DNA of 64,000 nt. Source: Locusta migratoria. Taxonomy: Eukaryota > Arthropoda > Insecta > Orthoptera > Acrididae. The notes beneath the pieces were generated by a model that was given only the letters and a program-made list of their open reading frames with translations, searched no databases and was not told where the DNA came from. The stretch covers positions 352,781,168 through 352,845,167 of the forward strand of contig CM048744.1 in NCBI GenBank assembly GCA_026315105.1. The letters run 5' to 3'. This document shows positions 12,236-22,609 of the stretch, piece by piece (within the stretch, counting starts at the first letter, position 1; each line of letters starts with the position of its first letter). The position numbers and the translations under genes are program-made.

Positions 12236-12554
12236 TTAAATTGTACGACGCTTCTCGCCGGGGTGCAGTGGTTAGGTTGGCATCAATGGTAATGACGACA
12301 ACTCATATAACCAATAAATGTTTTTTCGTGACAAATTCAATTAAAACGAAAATTTTCTTCTGAACGGACAAGGATGCATACAAGAACCTATCAACCATAG
12401 AGCAGGCACAGTATTAATTTTGCTCAGAGTGAAACGAGCAGCAATAACATTTACTCTGAAGCTCGTGAAAAATATTAACGCAATTCTACACTTCATTGTT
12501 CATCTGTTGCCGACATAAGAACTGGAGCCCGGCGAGAAGCGTCCTAAAATTTTA
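12236..12554. mobile_element. Short element with terminal inverted repeats (MITE-like)
   Basis: GACGCTTCTCGCCGGG at 12247-12262 is the exact reverse complement of 12528-12543. Weaker complementarity continues about 10 bp on both sides. The 260 bp between is AT-rich and non-coding. The target duplication is not clear, so the superfamily is open. Confidence 0.6.
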
Positions 12555-13050
12555 CCCATTTTGAAACTTTAAACTGCGACAAAGAAAGAACAAACAAAAA
12601 AAACCGCTCAAATATGTGCAAACGACAATGATAGGATGAAACAGCGTTGGCCTCAATGTGTTGACGGCGTGGCATAACTGTAGACTGGTATACCATCCGT
12701 CTGCTTTGACCCATGACGTCATCAAAATGTCGGAAAACCAGTATATGGGATATGTTAATACTTCTGTATTGTAGATACAAATAATCTGCAGTTATAATAG
12801 ATAACAAAATGGGCAAAACTCCGGGACACAGTCCGAGACGTGCTGTACTTCCGCGTCATAGTGCGGTGATGTTGGCAGCAGTACCGCGGCATGCTGCGAC
12901 AGCAACGTGAGTCGTTTGTTTTTGAGTGGCAAATCAGGAACGGGATAATATCTTAATACTTACGTACTGTAGATAATAAATAATCTGGCATTATCTTCGT
13001 AAATTACATACCTCTACCTTACCTTCAGAGTGGAGCTACAACATGCCTTT

Positions 13051-13120
13051 CTACATCTACATACATACTCCGCAATTCACCGTAAGGTGCGTGGCGGAGG
13101 GTACACTGTACTTTATTCAG
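13051..13120 (-). mobile_element. LINE 3'-end scrap (CTACATCTACAT terminus)
   Basis: CTACATCTACATACATACTCCGC followed by GTGCGTGGCGGAGGGTAC is the reverse complement of the 3' terminus seen at 50000-50060, and matches 62842-62950 and 61837-61890. Only the last 70 bp or so of the LINE is present. Confidence 0.7.
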
Positions 13121-13795
13121 GTGTACCGCATAATAAGTCGTACTATTAGATATTTGTAGAAAAGGATAAGGTACTTTTGACAAGTTAGAGTGTAGATATC
13201 ATCGCTGTTTGTTTACTCGCAACAATTTAAGCTGTACTCAAAGTTTCCTGCCTAACCACATCCTTTAAAATCATGACATATGCGTAAAAAATAGTAAAGT
13301 ACTTTAGTCGATCAGAATAGACATTTACAGTGTATGTAAAAGTGGGTCAGACTCGAGTATAGGTGGTCATCGCACTTACCCCGTTTCGTAAATAACACAT
13401 CTCCACGAAAATTCACTATAATATAATTTCCATCGAAAATGATCATTGTTGTAAATGATTATTGTTTTCTGATTAAAACATGGGGCTCGATAGGTGGATG
13501 TGCGAATTTAAATAGATTTTTTTTTAAAACATGGCACTCGGAATTCGCGGCATATTTGGAATAATTAATTAATGCTGTCCTTGCTCTATGGTTGACAGGT
13601 TCTCTTGTGTCTTAAGATTAAAAGGCTTAGTGATTTGTGTTTCTATTTATTAAAAAAACAACTAGATAGTAAGCGGATCAGTGTACACTTTGATAACACC
13701 CATATAACGTAATAATTTGTGTTTCTATTCATATATGTAAAAAAAAAACCTCACGGGATAACACAACAAACCAAAAACTGACTTCAAATTCGGCG

Positions 13796-14025
13796 CTATT
13801 AAATTAATTCATCATTTCTCGCCTCTCATTGGTTACTTGAAAGTGCCACGCTATTGGCTGCACGAAATATACTGCGTTGCCAACGTAAGAAACTTGTGTA
13901 CTCTCGCTAGCTATTAAATTAATTCATCGTTGCTCGCCTCTCATTGGTTACATGAAAGTGCCACGCCATTGGCTGCACGAAATATACTGAGTTGCCAACG
14001 TAAGAAACTTGTGAACTCTCGCTCG
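13796..14025. repeat. Tandem duplication, 2 x 115 bp, with inverted CCAAT boxes
   Basis: Units start at 13796 and 13911 and differ at only a few positions. Each has CTCATTGGTTAC and TATTGGCTGC or CATTGGCTGC, that is two CCAAT boxes in reverse orientation about 28 bp apart. Confidence 0.9.
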
Positions 14026-14740
14026 GACTGCGTCCCGGACTTTAGCCACAAAATGTACCATCGATCATAGGTCTTGGCCCAAAAATTCGCGACTTCGGCA
14101 CTCACATACTGAAAAAAAATCTCTCGGTTAACCTACACCCAACCATTAGAGAGACGCTACAGATCACTTTTTAAAGACAAAATATTAATCTGTTTTGTTT
14201 GTACCCAAACTATCGTCTTTAACTCGACCACCGCATAATCACTCACACATTTTACAAACACACACGTACCTCAAAACTACCGCGATGCGAAGACGTCACG
14301 GGTCAAAGCTGACGGGCGGTATCCCCATCTACAGGTGAGCCCCGGCATAACTTAAGAGCGGGATTCCAAACGTCAGTTTTGACACATGACGCCAATAATA
14401 TGTCGGAAAACCCATATACGAGATAGTATCCTAATACTTGTGTATTGTAGATAATAAATAATCTGTGATTATCCTCGCACATTACAGATTACAACAGAAT
14501 GCACCATCGATCACGCGTCTCAGCCCTCTGCCTCGCCTCCCAAAAGAATATATTTCGATTAACCTGTACCTCACTATCAGAGTGAAGCTACAGATCACTT
14601 TTTAAACACAAAATCTTAATCTATGTTCTGCTTGTAAACATACAATCGTCTTTAACTCAGCCACCTACAAACTCTCACCCAAACAACACGCCGCTGCCAT
14701 GGGACAAAGCCGACAGTCGGTATCCCGGTCTTCAGATGAA

Positions 14741-15960
14741 CCGCGAAGTGTGGTAATAATAGCCTTCTTAATAACGTCCTCGTCAATCCCGATATCTAGT
14801 CCAGCAGTTTTCTCTTGACCTAAGTTTGCACCCGCCATTGATTGTTCGACGCAAACATGAAACAGTTTGCGGCGTGAAAGCAACCGATAACACAAAAATT
14901 TTCAGGTTAAGAACTCACCATAGTCTCGTGAAGTATGCGTTATTGCTTGGCACTCACGCAATGACAACAAGTCGTCTCCAACGGACACGAAACCACGTGC
15001 TGGTGTAAACATAAACAAGGCAAAGACACCACACAAAACAATGATATTACATAACAACACTTGAGCACAATATCTATGGTCGAATACCTGAGCCATTGAT
15101 CTCTTTAGAGATCACTGACCTGAGCCCAAGTGATAACCCACTGGTCACTGAACCAGCCAAAGAATACAACATACAATGAAATCTGTGGACAATAGATTCG
15201 TTAAGAACGTGATGTCAGCTTTTATCGTTTTGATGAAACTGTGATGCCAGTGAATAATTCTGGATAATCAGGTAAGGTTCGAACTTTCCGGGAGCGGATT
15301 AGAACACGTTTGTCGAATTTCTGGATGTGTAAGCACTTTAACTTTTTGTTTTTTAGGATCCGTATTTCAGTTTGCGTTTACGCCCATTCTATTATTACTG
15401 GCGTGACGGATATACTAACTAAAATTATGAATATCCACAGGAGAATATTTATTACAATTTTTATTTGGCTTTTTTACGAACACTCTTTTTGTTATTTACA
15501 AAACAACTGAACACACAGAACTCGGAGATATCATGTTGATATTTGCAATGAAGTTATTTACACAGTTATATCACTGTCCTGTACACTATAAAAATACAGA
15601 ATGATCTCTTCGTAGTGTAATGTTTTCACACAAACTGTACCTATCTTTTAAATTCTTACTTAGTATGAACAGCATAAATTCTAATCGCATGTACATTTAT
15701 GTTCAAAATTATCGATGTTTTTAAATTATTAATACTGGTTCCTGTTATGTCATAACTATCGAACTCGGTATACTTTGCATATATATATAATGTGTTTGGG
15801 GGGGGGGGGGGTTGTGAGATTGATCATCAGTAAAGTATGATTACGGAAAGCAGGCTGAGAGATTAAAAACTGCAGTACCTAATTGATGTAATATTAGACG
15901 ACGCCATGTCTTGATCGTTATTAAACTGCGAATCACGACACTGCGGAAGTGTCATATAAT
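14741..15960. other. No recognisable gene
   Basis: ORFs at 14665-14895, 14902-15096 and 15310-15510 have no recognisable domain. A G-run lies at 15800-15811. No terminal repeats or RNA genes were seen. Confidence 0.45.
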
Positions 15961-16156
15961 TAATAAAAGTTCAGCCGGCCGATGTTGCCGAGCGGTCTGC
16001 GGCGCGCCAGTCAGTCTGCACGGCCGCTACGGTCGGGGGTTTGTGTCGTCCTTAGTATAAGGTAGTTCATAAGTAGTTTGTAAGTTTAGAGACTGATGAC
16101 CCCGCAGTTAAGTCCCTTAAGCTTAACAAACATTTGAACATTTTTAATAAAAGTTC
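15961..16156 (+). mobile_element. SINE-A copy with internal deletion
   Basis: The head starts GCCGGCCGATGTTGCC. The segment from box B to GGATAT is missing (GGGGGTTTGTGTCG), so the RNA polymerase III promoter is incomplete. TAATAAAAGTTC at 15961-15972 and 16145-16156 is a perfect 12-bp target duplication. Confidence 0.9.
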
Positions 16157-16588
16157 GAGATCAAAGAATATATAGTTTTTGCGGTAAAATTTTACTTAAG
16201 GTCTCGGCAGCATCGCATGATGATGACAACGGATGGTCAGTGTCGGAAAATCAGGCGGTCAAAAGCGAGGCAGTTACAGGAAGTCAGTCTGATTCTAGTC
16301 GGTAATAACTTCAGAATAAATACTATTATTTTGGTCCATAATTTCAGTTCCACGAAGAAGTACAATACTGCTGGTTTAAATATATTACTTGCCTAGAGAG
16401 TAAATTAAAGTGCGCATACCTTTCTCGGAAGTAACGGAAAACCCTCTCAAAAACATTTTTATTAATGTTTGATTTAAGATCATGTGAATGAATCATACGC
16501 CACACGCCACAGCTTCGTGTCCGTAAAAAAAACGCGTATAATGTTATGGTATCCGACCCATTAAATATGCTGCGAAATATTAGCTGTA

Positions 16589-17853
16589 TCTTTATATATA
16601 AAGCAGTGTCCTTATGTTTGTGTGTACGTATAGAATACAAATTGACAGTTTAGTTTCAATCCCCATGAAATTTTGCACACGTAAGCTTCAATCCATGAGG
16701 ACGATCGCCGTAAGTGTAAGATCACGTACAAAACATAGTTCACGAGATATGACGTCATAAACAGTGAGATGCGAGAAAAACTGCTGCATTACGCGACATT
16801 GTTGATCATTCATTCCTAAACCACTGCACCGATTTCAATCAAATTTGCTATACATCTTCCTTACCACGAGGAGCCAATTCTGTAATGGTAAGAATCACAT
16901 ACGACACGTGGTTCCGGAGATAAACGTCATAAGCAGTAGGAGTCCAATAAACTGCCACATAATGCTACGAGACTTTATGAATACAGTACGCGAGAACGAT
17001 ATTACTTAACCACTTGCAACAAACTTTGAACATAATTTCAAACCTTTCTTGTACTATTTCTCCCCGACAACCATAGCAAAAGTATGAAAGAGAAATTTTC
17101 TCGCTTACTGCTTTTCGCTGTTCATTGACTAAAACTATGGCATTCGGTATGACGCTACAATTTATAATTTCCACACTACACATTGTAGCCGCAGGAAATT
17201 TTACAGATAGTATACACACATATAGTTGAATGTACTTTCTAAATTGTATCACAGTACGACACGTAGTTCATGAGATATGCGCACATAAACAGTAACGTTC
17301 ATGGGAACCGCCCTGTCACGCACCAAGTTTTAATCTATTACTTCTTTACTACTGATTGATTTTGCCGACATACAGCACTTATACAACTGAATATATGCCA
17401 GAAAAATTATACAATTGTACAGCATGTAAATCCATAAATATGAAATTTATATGCCATTTGTATTTTTGTTTGTTTGGATACTGCACTTATAATTTTGTAC
17501 ATAATGCAAGACAGCGGTATTTCTTATACATTCTTCGATAAATACAACATGATTTTAGAAAAAAGGAGATGGACAGAGAAAGAAAGGATAGGACAAGTAC
17601 TAACTCAAGGCAGGAATAAATAAATAACCGGGCAACGCTGGGTTTTCAAAAAATGTTCAAATGTTTGTTCATCTTATGGGACTTAACTACGGGGTCATCA
17701 GTCCCTAAACTTACAAACTACTTATCAACTAGGACGGCACAAATATCCATGCCCGAGGGGGGATTCGAACCCCCGACTGTAGTGGCCGTGCTGACCGTGA
17801 CTAGAGCGCCTCAGTCACCTCGGCCACCGCGGTCGGCCTGGGCTTTCAGCTAG
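16589..17853 (+). mobile_element. Non-autonomous Helitron
   Basis: The 5' end TCTTTATATATAAAG follows an A. The 3' end has the hairpin ACCGGGCAACGCTGGGT, a short spacer, then CTAG followed by T. These are Helitron hallmarks: 5' TC, 3' hairpin plus CTRR, insertion between A and T, no terminal inverted repeats or target duplication. No Rep or helicase is encoded. The family is shared with 44790-46110 in the opposite orientation. A SINE-A inserted 5 bp inside the 3' end. The antisense ORF at 16965-17252 is conserved in the other copy but begins with GTG, so I do not call it a gene. Confidence 0.75.
17638..17848 (-). mobile_element. SINE-A nested at the Helitron 3' hairpin
   Basis: Full-length reverse SINE-A between CTGGGTTTTCA (17638-17648) and CTGGGCTTTCA (17838-17848), an 11-bp duplication with one mismatch. 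It separates the Helitron hairpin from its terminal CTAG. Confidence 0.85.
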
Positions 17854-17927
17854 TTTTTATATGCAACTGCAAGAGACAAACTCGAACCGTGCAAACTGCC
17901 GAGGATTATCTTCTGCCTTTTGCAGAA

Positions 17928-18366
17928 TGGAACAAAAGTGCCGCGGTGGAGTAGTCGAGCGGTCTAAAGCGCTTCGAAAAAATGTTCAAATGTTTGTATA
18001 GCTTATGGGACTTAACTACGGGGTCATCAGTCCCTAAACTTACAAACTACTTACGAACTAGCTAACACTAAGGACGGCACAAATGTCCATGCCCGGGGGA
18101 GGATTCGAACCCCCGACCGTAGTGACCGTGTAGACCGTGACTGGAGCGACTCAGTCCCCTCGACCACCGCGGCCGGCTAAAGCGCTTCGCTGCGGAGCGC
18201 GCGGTTGCTCGCCGTCGGAGGTTCGAGTCCTCCCTGGGGCATGGATGTGTGAATGATGTCCTGTAGGTTAGTTTCACTTAGTTTAAGTAGTTTGTAAGCT
18301 ACGGACTGATGACCACGCAGTTTTATCCGATAGAGTTACAAACATTAGAACATTTGGAACAAAAGT
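17928..18366 (+). mobile_element. SINE-B copy split by SINE-A
   Basis: Head GCCGCGGTGGAGTAG at 17940. Box B GGTTCGAGTCC and the tail GACTGATGACC...ACAAACATTAGAAC resume after the insertion. TGGAACAAAAGT at 17928-17939 and 18355-18366 is a perfect 12-bp target duplication. Confidence 0.9.
17964..18189 (-). mobile_element. SINE-A nested in the SINE-B head
   Basis: Reverse SINE-A flanked by CTAAAGCGCTTCG at 17964-17976 and 18177-18189. The insertion splits the tRNA-like head between boxes A and B, so the host SINE-B can no longer be transcribed from an intact promoter. Confidence 0.9.
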
Positions 18367-18778
18367 AATTATTTCCTTATAAATACGAACTCAAGGAGAA
18401 AGGAAGACACAAACATTATAATCAATAAGACGCTAGAAAATCTGTTCTAAGATATTAACTTTCTTAGATAGTCTAACAGACCATTAAGTAAATCAATAAT
18501 GTCGTTCCTCCTCTATACTTCACAGGTTCTTGCATGTATCGCACAAACATATTATGTCTGTGATGTACCTTTGTGCACTTAGTGAAATTAATTTCCCTTG
18601 TCAAGCGAATATTTAACGAGAAAATATTTTAGTTAGTATGAAAAACATAATGCGCACGTTTATTCTGTGAAGAAACAGCGAATCTCTCTATCAGGTGACT
18701 GGTTAATGCCAACTTTACACGATTCGCGGCATTAAGCATCCGATGCCAACAACAATCATCGCGCGAGTCCGCCGAGTC
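18367..18778. other. No recognisable gene
   Basis: AT-rich sequence between SINE insertions; nothing recognised. Confidence 0.5.
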
Positions 18779-18996
18779 TGAAAACAAAAGCCGGCCGCGG
18801 TGGCCGAGGTGACTGAGGCGCTCCAGTCACGGTCAGCACGGCCACTACGGTCGGGGGTTCGAATCCCCCCTCGGGCATGGATATTTGTGCCGTCCTAGTT
18901 CGTAAGTAGTTCATAAGTAGTTTGTAAGTTTAGGGACTGATGACACCGTAGTTAAGTCCCATAAGCTTAACAAACATTTGAATTTTGAAAACAAAA
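18779..18996 (+). mobile_element. SINE-A, full length
   Basis: Head GCCGGCCGCGGTGGCC, box B GGTTCGAATCC, tail ending CAAACATTTGAATTT. TGAAAACAAAA at 18779-18789 and 18986-18996 is the 11-bp target duplication. Its right edge touches the target duplication of the 5S-derived SINE. Confidence 0.9.
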
Positions 18997-18997
18997 C

Positions 18998-19528
18998 TTA
19001 CCGCTTTCCCCGTGCGGCGGTGGATATACCGATTCTCGCCAGATCACTGAAGTTAAAACATCGACGGGCGTGACCATTACTTGGATGGGTAACCGTCCCG
19101 GTACGTCAAGCGCGGTTGACAATTTTCCCTTTGCCTTAGGGCAGAGGGGACAAGTGTAAAGTCCTTGATCACCAGACTTTGCACCAATGTCCTGGATTAA
19201 ATTCCAAACCTCTCCGCAGTGTCTAACTGTTGATGGTGGTCCGACCGTCGGATGGAGACGTTAAGCTCGGCGGGCCCCTTTGTGCTTTTCTAGAGGAGTA
19301 GGCTGTATGTCGGCACCTGGTTTCTCCCTCTCCCTTCACTCCAACACTACACTACACTACACACGCACCCATTACAATCACCTACCCTTAACACAAACAA
19401 TTCAGAACACAGTTCTCACACTTCGCAAAGGAAAGGATAGGGAAAATCTTTCCAATTAGGTGGCTGAACCTGCACTTCGGGGTCTCCCAGCCATTCATGC
19501 CATACGACTTTAGTTTTTACCGCTTTCC
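18998..19528 (+). mobile_element. 5S-rRNA-derived SINE (SINE3-like), about 507 bp
   Basis: Bases 19020-19115 resemble 5S rRNA. GATCACTGAAGTTAAAAC corresponds to the box A region, GGATGGGTAACCG to the intermediate element and GGTACGTCAAGCGC to the box C zone. This is the internal type 1 RNA polymerase III promoter. An unrelated body of about 390 bp follows. The element ends GACTTTAGTTT. TTACCGCTTTCC at 18998-19009 and 19517-19528 is a perfect 12-bp target duplication, which proves insertion as a unit (19010-19516) and rules out a 5S gene. Its retrotransposition would depend on a LINE not identified here. Confidence 0.8.
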
Positions 19529-20299
19529 GTCATAGCAATTATACATCTAACCCTCCCTGACGAATCACAACGTCCGCTGGAGAAAACCGCATGAAAATCC
19601 GTTCAGTAGTTTTTGAGTTTATCAAGGACAGATGGACGCGGAGTGAGGACCTAATTTTGTAATATGTTTAAATGTGTCGACAAATGCGTTTCTTATGTTT
19701 TCATTTATTGCCGAGTACAAAAATAATGTTTCAGCTCGTATTGCGACGCGAAATATGGTTTTTTATGACTGAGCAGTCGTTGCATTTTTATAGTTGTTTT
19801 GGCGGTGGTTATTGAACAGCTGAAACTCATTGTTTTATACATATGGCATAATTATGACGATATTCATATATAGTGAAAGACATGGGAGATCTCTATTTCA
19901 AAGGAACAGTCAACCACAGTAACTGAAGAATTTTAGTAAATTATATTTAGCATTGTTATGATATCGTATACAACATGGCTTCATTATAAATAGTCCCGCC
20001 GTATCACAGATATATGCATATGTGGGTGGCGATTACCGAGCTGGATTAAGGAAAGGCGCAGAAAAGATTCAAAGAATTGCACGATCCCTCTAGTCCTTTT
20101 TCATTCTTCAAGGAGCCATCTCGGTGATCCATGTCGTTAGCTCTGACCTTGAATGGAACTTGGGAAGTTTCTTCTAATGCACAAGGAGCCCAACCATGGT
20201 CTACCTACACTGAGCAGTCGAAGAAAATGGCGCTGGCATACGTATGTAAACACAGAAATGTAAACACTTAACAGGACACCGCTGCGTCGACAACGCCTA
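19529..20299. other. No recognisable gene
   Basis: It contains AAAACCGCATGAAAATCCG followed by TTCAGTAGTTTTTGAG (19585-19620), a phrase common in non-coding insect repeats, so part of it is probably an old element. No coding signal. Confidence 0.4.
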
Positions 20300-22194
20300 T
20301 ACATGGTGATCCATTGATAATGACCGGGCCAAATATCTCACGAAATAAGCATCAAACGAAAAAAACTACAAAGAACAAAACTTTTCTAGCTTGAAGGGGG
20401 GAAAACAGATGGCGCTTTGGTTGGCCCGCTAGATGGCGCTGATATGGGTCAAACGGATATCAACTGCAATTTTTTAAATAGGTACCCCCATTTTTATTAC
20501 ATATTCGTGTACTACGTAAATAAATATGAACGTTTTATTTGAAAGACTTTTGTCACTTTGTGATAGATGGCTCTGTAATATTCACAAACATATTGCTCAC
20601 AATTTTAGACGAACACTGGGTAACATGTAGGTTTTTTTTAAATTATAACACAGAACATAGGTAAGTTTGAACTTTATTTCGGTTGGCTCAAAGAGATACA
20701 TGTACTATTGTGAGGTTAAAATACATTATAAGAATGCGTGCTGTTACTGCGTGAGTACATGAAATTACCTCATGACTTCAATAAATGCTCAAAATGATGT
20801 CCTTCAACTCCAATTCATTTGGCAATACGCCTAACGAAATTCCTCTCAACAACGAGTAGTTCGCCTTCAGTAATGTTCTCACATGCATTGACAGTGGGCT
20901 GACACATGTTTTTAGACGTTGTCGGTGAATCACGATAGCAAATATCCTTCAATTTTCCCCACAGAAAGAAATCCGGGGATGTAAGATCCGGTGAACGCGC
21001 GGGCCATGGTATGGTGCTTCTACGACCAATCCACCTGTTATTAAATATTCCATTTAAGACCGCTTATACTGCACGCGAGCTATGTGCCGGACATCCATCA
21101 TGTTGAAAGTATATCGCCTTTCTGTCATGCAGTGAAACATCTTGTAGTAAAATCGATAGAACATTACGTAAGAAATCAGCATACATTGCACCATTTAGAT
21201 TGCCATCGATGAATTATGGTTCAATTATCCTTCTCATAATACCGCACCATACATTAACCCGCCAAGTTCGCTGATGTTCTACTTGTCGCAGCCATCTTGC
21301 ATTTTCCGTTGCCCAATAGTACACATTATGCCAGTTTGCGTTAGATCTGTTTGTGAATGACGCTTCGTCACTAAACAGAACGCGTGATAAAAATCTGTTA
21401 TCGTCCCGTAATTTATTTTGTGCCCAGTGGTAAAACTGTACATGACGTTCAAAGTCTTCGCCATGCAAATCCTGGTGCACAGAAATATGGTACGGGTGAA
21501 ATTTATGTTGACGTAGCATTCTCAGCACCGACGTTTTTGAGATTTCCGATTCTGACTTAATTTGTCTGCTACTGCTGTGCGGATTAGCCGCAACTGCAGC
21601 TTACTTGGGCATCATCATTTGTTGCAGGTCGTGGTTGACCTTTCACTTGTGGCTGAACACTTCCTGTCTCTTTAAATAACGTAACTATCCGACGAAAGGT
21701 CCGGACACTTGGATGATGTCTTCCAGGATAAAGATCAACATACATAACACAGGTCCGTTGGGCATTTTGATCACAATAGCCATACATAAATATCATATCG
21801 ACCTTTTCTGCAATTGGTAAACGGTCCATTTTAAGATGAGTAATGTATCACGAACCAAATACCGTCCGCACTAGCGAAAAGTTACGCGATAGCACGCACT
21901 TATACGTATGTGACTATTACAGCGCCATCTATCACAAAGCGATAACTGTTCCAAATAAATCATTTATATTTATTTACGTACTAGACGAATATGTAATAAA
22001 AATTGGTGGTACCTATTTTTAAAAAAATGCAGCTGATTTCCATTTGACCTATGGCAGCGCCATCTAGCGGTCCATCCATAGCGCCATTTGTTTTCCCCCT
22101 TCATGCTAGAAAAGTTTTGTTGTTTGTAGTTTTATCGTTTGATGCTTAATTCGTGAGATATTTGGCCCGGTCACTATCAGTGGACCACCATGTA
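20300..22194 (-). mobile_element. Tc1/mariner-superfamily transposon with very long TIRs
   Basis: The left end (from 20302, CATGGTGATCCATTGATAATG) and the right end (to 22192) are inverted repeats of each other for about 250 bp, including TGACCGGGCCAAATATCTCA and AACTACAAAxAACAAAACTT. The element is flanked by TA. Terminal repeats this long are unusual for mariners, where 20-40 bp is typical. The body encodes a broken transposase on the minus strand. Length is about 1.9 kb. Confidence 0.85.
20770..21829 (-). pseudogene. Broken transposase, DUF4817-type HTH plus DDE domain
   Basis: The N-terminal part (21584-21829) reads EKVDMIFMYGYCDQNAQRT and then HPSVRTFRRIVTLFKETGSV, the DUF4817 helix-turn-helix found in many arthropod mariner relatives. 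After a frame break, 21214-21528 holds LFSDEASF (first catalytic Asp) and VWCGI. Further downstream in the same direction come FQHDGCPAHSS (second Asp) and ARSPDLTSPDFFLWG (third Asp, D34D-like). Stops interrupt the last third, and a frameshift lies near 21540. The order is that of a complete transposase, so this is a decayed full-length gene. Start taken at the ATG of MDRLPIAEK. Confidence 0.8.
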
Positions 22195-22296
22195 TAACAG
22201 GTGTCTGATGCAAGTGTTAGATCGGTTACTTCTGGCACAGAATAAGGAGTATACAGAAAGGAAACTCCCGCTGCAGTCTGTCGTCCAAAATTTAGT

Positions 22297-22322
22297 GCGC
22301 ATGCGCGTAATCGGCCATCTTG
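22297..22322 (+). promoter_or_regulatory. NRF-1-like and YY1-like promoter motifs
   Basis: GCGCATGCGC at 22297-22306 is a perfect palindromic NRF-1 motif. GGCCATCTTG at 22313-22322 is the reverse of the YY1 motif CAAGATGGCC. They lie 7 bp apart, about 170-195 bp upstream of the THAP-exon ATG, with no TATA box. This pairing is typical of TATA-less housekeeping promoters in animals. Confidence 0.55.
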
Positions 22323-22490
22323 AAAAGCATTAAACGTGTGATCACTCCCAACTCTGTGGCGTGGTAATGCGCCGTCTTTGTTTGTTAATTGTGTGTTTTA
22401 AATGCCCCAATTGCATAAACGTAAACAAGTATTTGGTGCAGTGAAAAGAAAGAACTGTGTGTCAGTAGTTGCAGCTGTTCCGTTTCTATT

Positions 22491-22603
22491 ATGAGCAGCA
22501 ATAAAAGAAAAGGCGGCCGATGGTGTTCAGCACCTAATTGCCGCAATAATTCGAATACAAATGAGGATATAAGCTTCTTCACCTTCCCAAAAAATGCTGA
22601 GCA
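22491..22603 (+). CDS. First coding exon of a THAP-domain protein (partial)
   Basis: The ATG at 22491 opens 37 codons plus 2 bases. The peptide contains WCSAPNCRNNSN and then ISFFTFPKNAE, the N-terminal half of a THAP zinc finger: the first two Cys of the C2CH site (residues 12 and 17) and the SFFxFPK strand. THAP domains bind DNA in transcriptional regulators and in P-element-type transposases. The exon ends at 22603 before a strong donor (CA|GTAAGT). The second half (AVPTIF-type end, remaining Cys and His) must be in a later exon that I could not find in this window. No LINE or TIR frames it, and it has a plausible promoter. A P-element or THAP9-like transposon origin cannot be excluded. 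Confidence 0.6.
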
Positions 22604-22609
22604 GTAAGT

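Larger units (their letters stand above)
12700..14740. repeat. Field of diverged direct repeats
   Basis: A motif of the form TAATACTT-TGTA-TGTAGATA-TAAATAATCTG occurs near 12755, 12952 and 14432. A block of about 250-300 bp around 14049-14345 (ACCATCGATCA..., CTACAGATCACTTTTTAAA..., CGTCTTTAACTC) recurs at about 14492-14735. No protein is encoded. The pattern suggests an old tandemly expanded repeat or overlapping copies of one non-coding element. Confidence 0.65.

Noticed and set aside
19010..19120. 5S rRNA gene
   Set aside because: Only internal promoter parts resemble 5S. A 390-bp unrelated body and a 12-bp target duplication show a SINE.
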